64,000 nt of DNA from Pectinophora gossypiella. Lineage: Eukaryota > Arthropoda > Insecta > Lepidoptera > Gelechiidae. The notes below the pieces were generated by a model that searched no databases, was not told the origin of the DNA, and worked only from the letters and a program-made list of their open reading frames with translations. Below, one piece after another: positions 62,035-64,000 of this stretch. Both the position numbers and the translations under genes were made by a program. Position 1 is the first letter of the stretch, and every line of letters begins with the position of its first letter. The stretch lies in assembly GCF_024362695.1 (NCBI RefSeq), contig NC_065407.1:2480001-2544000 (forward strand). Direction: 5' to 3'.

Positions 62035-63282
62035 GGTGGAGTATGCTCCGTATACAAAACAGTTTACAAGCATACTTGTAATTTATGCGCATTCCGAACG
62101 CAACAATATACCTAAAAGATAAATAACGCAGGCTTCACACGGGAACAATTAAAATTGATCACCATGTTTGTTCAGGAAACCAGAACCTCGATTGATACAC
62201 TCACATCATTACCATAACTGATTGGACGGAGGTATTGTCCCGAAAATGTACGGGACAATTACGGGACAGGCTCAGAGCAAAGCCTGCGTGTAATTATTGC
62301 GCTGGGACTAAAGGCTATACGCAAAATGTTGGAAAAGTGTGATTTATTTAAGTACCAACCTTTCCACCAGCTGGTGTTGTCCACGTGGACTACGGTTATC
62401 GCGCGCGGAACATCTTTATCGACCCCTTTTCATACCACTAGGGGATGATTCCTGGGATACAAACCTCTATGTTCTTTCGTAGGTTTTCAACTATCTCCAT
62501 AACTTTTATCTTAATCCGTTCAGCGGTTTAAGTGTAAAAAAGTATCAGACAGAATAAGTTTCCAATTCATAATATTTGAGGGTGAATTTTTTGTCGTACC
62601 TCATATGTTCGGATGTGATTTTTGTTAACAAACCTCGAAATAGACGCGCTAGTCAATCCAGCGCAATCCAAGTAATTTGTGGTCTCAATTTTTATCCAGA
62701 TTGGAATTAATTGAAATAAATCGAGGTTTAGTTGAAGAAAATCACTTCAGAAAGTGACTTCAAATAGGCGCTTACGTTGGTTTTATTAAGGCGACGACAA
62801 TCATCTCCCTCTAAAACATACTGGACGTCCCGCCTCGGAACCAACTCGATTAATTTCCATACTACAGTCGGCGTCACGAGAATATACTATAGTTTTTTTT
62901 TTAATTAAGGCAATCCCTGCAGACAGCACGAATGAAAACAGCCTCAAACCGTGACAGATTTCAACGCAATCGCTAATTGGCTCAACCAACCGCGTCGACC
63001 GCTTTATTTGCAATTCAAAAGTGATATTTTAGTGTCAATCGGTAAATTTTATATATGGAATATATTTGCTATATTCTGGCATTTCTGCGACTTATAAAAT
63101 ACATACATAAAATCACGTTTGTATCCTTATGAGGGTAAACCACAAATCATCAATAACACAACCCACAACTACTCCTAATATTTATTTTCCAGTGGATAAT
63201 TATGATGACATAATTGTATTATAATCATGTCATAGATCTAAATAGAGATTGTATCGGTGTATCTATAATTTTAAGAGTCACG
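62035..63282. other. No gene; one repeat fragment
   Basis: 62440-62565 (CCGTTCAGCGGTTTAAGTGT, AAAAAGTATCAGACAGAA) resembles a very common lepidopteran repeat. The remainder has only ORFs of 70 aa or less without domains. Confidence 0.4.
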
Positions 63283-63522
63283 ACCACGGACCGGAAAGGA
63301 GTGGGGACCACCGACTGGAAAGAAATGGCGACCACGGATCGGAAAGAAGTGGGGACCACGGACCCAAAAGAAGCGGTGATCACGGACCAGAAAGGAGTGG
63401 CGACCACGGACTGGAAAGAAGTGGCGACCACGGATCGGAAAGGAGTGGCGACCACAGATCGGAAAGAAGTGGCGACCACGGACCTGAAAAGAGTACCGAT
63501 CACGGATCGGAAAGGCCGCGCA
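63283..63522. repeat. 24-bp minisatellite, 10 units
   Basis: Unit ACCACGGATCGG plus AAAGAAGTGGCG from 63283 every 24 bp to 63499, nine full units and one partial, about 80-95% similar by eye. Since 24 is divisible by three each frame gives an 8-residue repeat: TTDRKEVA on plus, SGDHGSER in another frame, FRSVVATS on minus. Four ORFs of 92-121 aa overlap. No signal peptide, no splice evidence; coding status unproven. Confidence 0.9.
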
Positions 63523-64000
63523 TAAGGTGAACTGATGAAAATTTGACGGAAATTGCGAGAAACCGTTGAATGCGGGCAGCAGCAGAGAGGTTACAATAGC
63601 AGTTGACAGTACAGAGTTTTGATATAAGTAGGTCATTGCGGCCTACGCCTTTGGCTCACACCATGAGTCCGTAAGCGTAGGCTTCCCCCAAAGCTCATCA
63701 TCTGCTGATTTATGTATTAGAGAAGGTACTTCACGGACCACAAATACGGACAAAACAAGAAAGAAAATACAACACCACAACAAGGAAGAAAATAAATTAA
63801 AGAACGTTTATAATTTAAATTGATTGACAGGACTTCGCTCCGTTATAAAATTGTGTAAAACTTAGATATTTATCATATTATTTTTTATGATTTTTTTACG
63901 TTTAAAGAAAAATTATCTAATTAAAACTACGTTGTCAATTAATATTATCCTATTCAAAATTTCGCACTGTCTGTTCGCTACGGCCAATAAACACATCAAC
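63523..64000. other. No gene seen
   Basis: Short AT-rich end of the window; GCCTACGCCTTTGGCTCAC and its approximate inverse (63640-63680) form a weak palindrome. Confidence 0.35.

Overview
The window looks like intergenic DNA from a moth or butterfly (Lepidoptera). This rests on recognised interspersed repeats: two abundant tRNA-headed SINE families, RTE-type reverse transcriptase tails ending in short 'CCCC..GGGAAATAGGCG' 3' ends, a short Helitron with a CTAG terminus, and a LINE whose first ORF has a baculovirus FP25K-like domain. The sequence is AT-rich. I found no convincing host gene, rRNA gene or functional tRNA gene. Almost every short ORF is a shadow of a repeat or a chance reading frame. 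Family labels used here (SINE-A, SINE-A2, SINE-B, SINE-C, tail-T, repeat-U, repeat-V, MITE-1 to MITE-4, GC-MITE, E1) are local names, not database names. Layout. 1-20,340 is a graveyard of SINE-A, SINE-A2 and SINE-B copies, LINE 3' ends and MITEs, with an RTE RT fragment (8103-8435), a 256-bp Helitron (9108-9363), a GC-rich foldback (9859-10024) and a 436-bp MITE with perfect 27-bp termini (17603-18038). 20,341-25,540 is an apparently full-length LINE on the minus strand with two intact ORFs: ORF1, coiled coil plus FP-like domain, 309 aa; ORF2, endonuclease plus reverse transcriptase, 977 aa. 26,450-34,950 holds more SINEs, MITEs and LINE tails. 34,645-40,263 is a nested stack. A MITE-1 copy was split by a 3463-bp element (E1) with perfect 39-bp terminal inverted repeats. 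A 1637-bp Tc1-like transposon with an intact DD34E transposase then inserted at the left E1 border. E1 also carries a Helitron fragment, a broken mariner transposase and a 161-bp retro-insert with a 19-bp target duplication. 40,265-64,000 again holds SINEs, MITEs and LINE tails, plus two minisatellites (17-bp unit at 48977-49243, 24-bp unit at 63283-63522), a G-rich tract (41919-41970), a CA/CACG microsatellite (56625-56738), a SINE that seems to join tRNA- and 5S-rRNA-like parts (53955-54213), and a LINE RNase-H/zinc-finger tail (60952-61254). How the parts work together. Only the LINE and the Tc1-like element look able to encode their own mobility proteins. The SINEs, the short RTE tails and the MITEs would depend on proteins made elsewhere in the genome. 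Nested insertions and target-site duplications give a relative order of events at several places. All identifications come from reading sequence and from recall of families; no database search was run.
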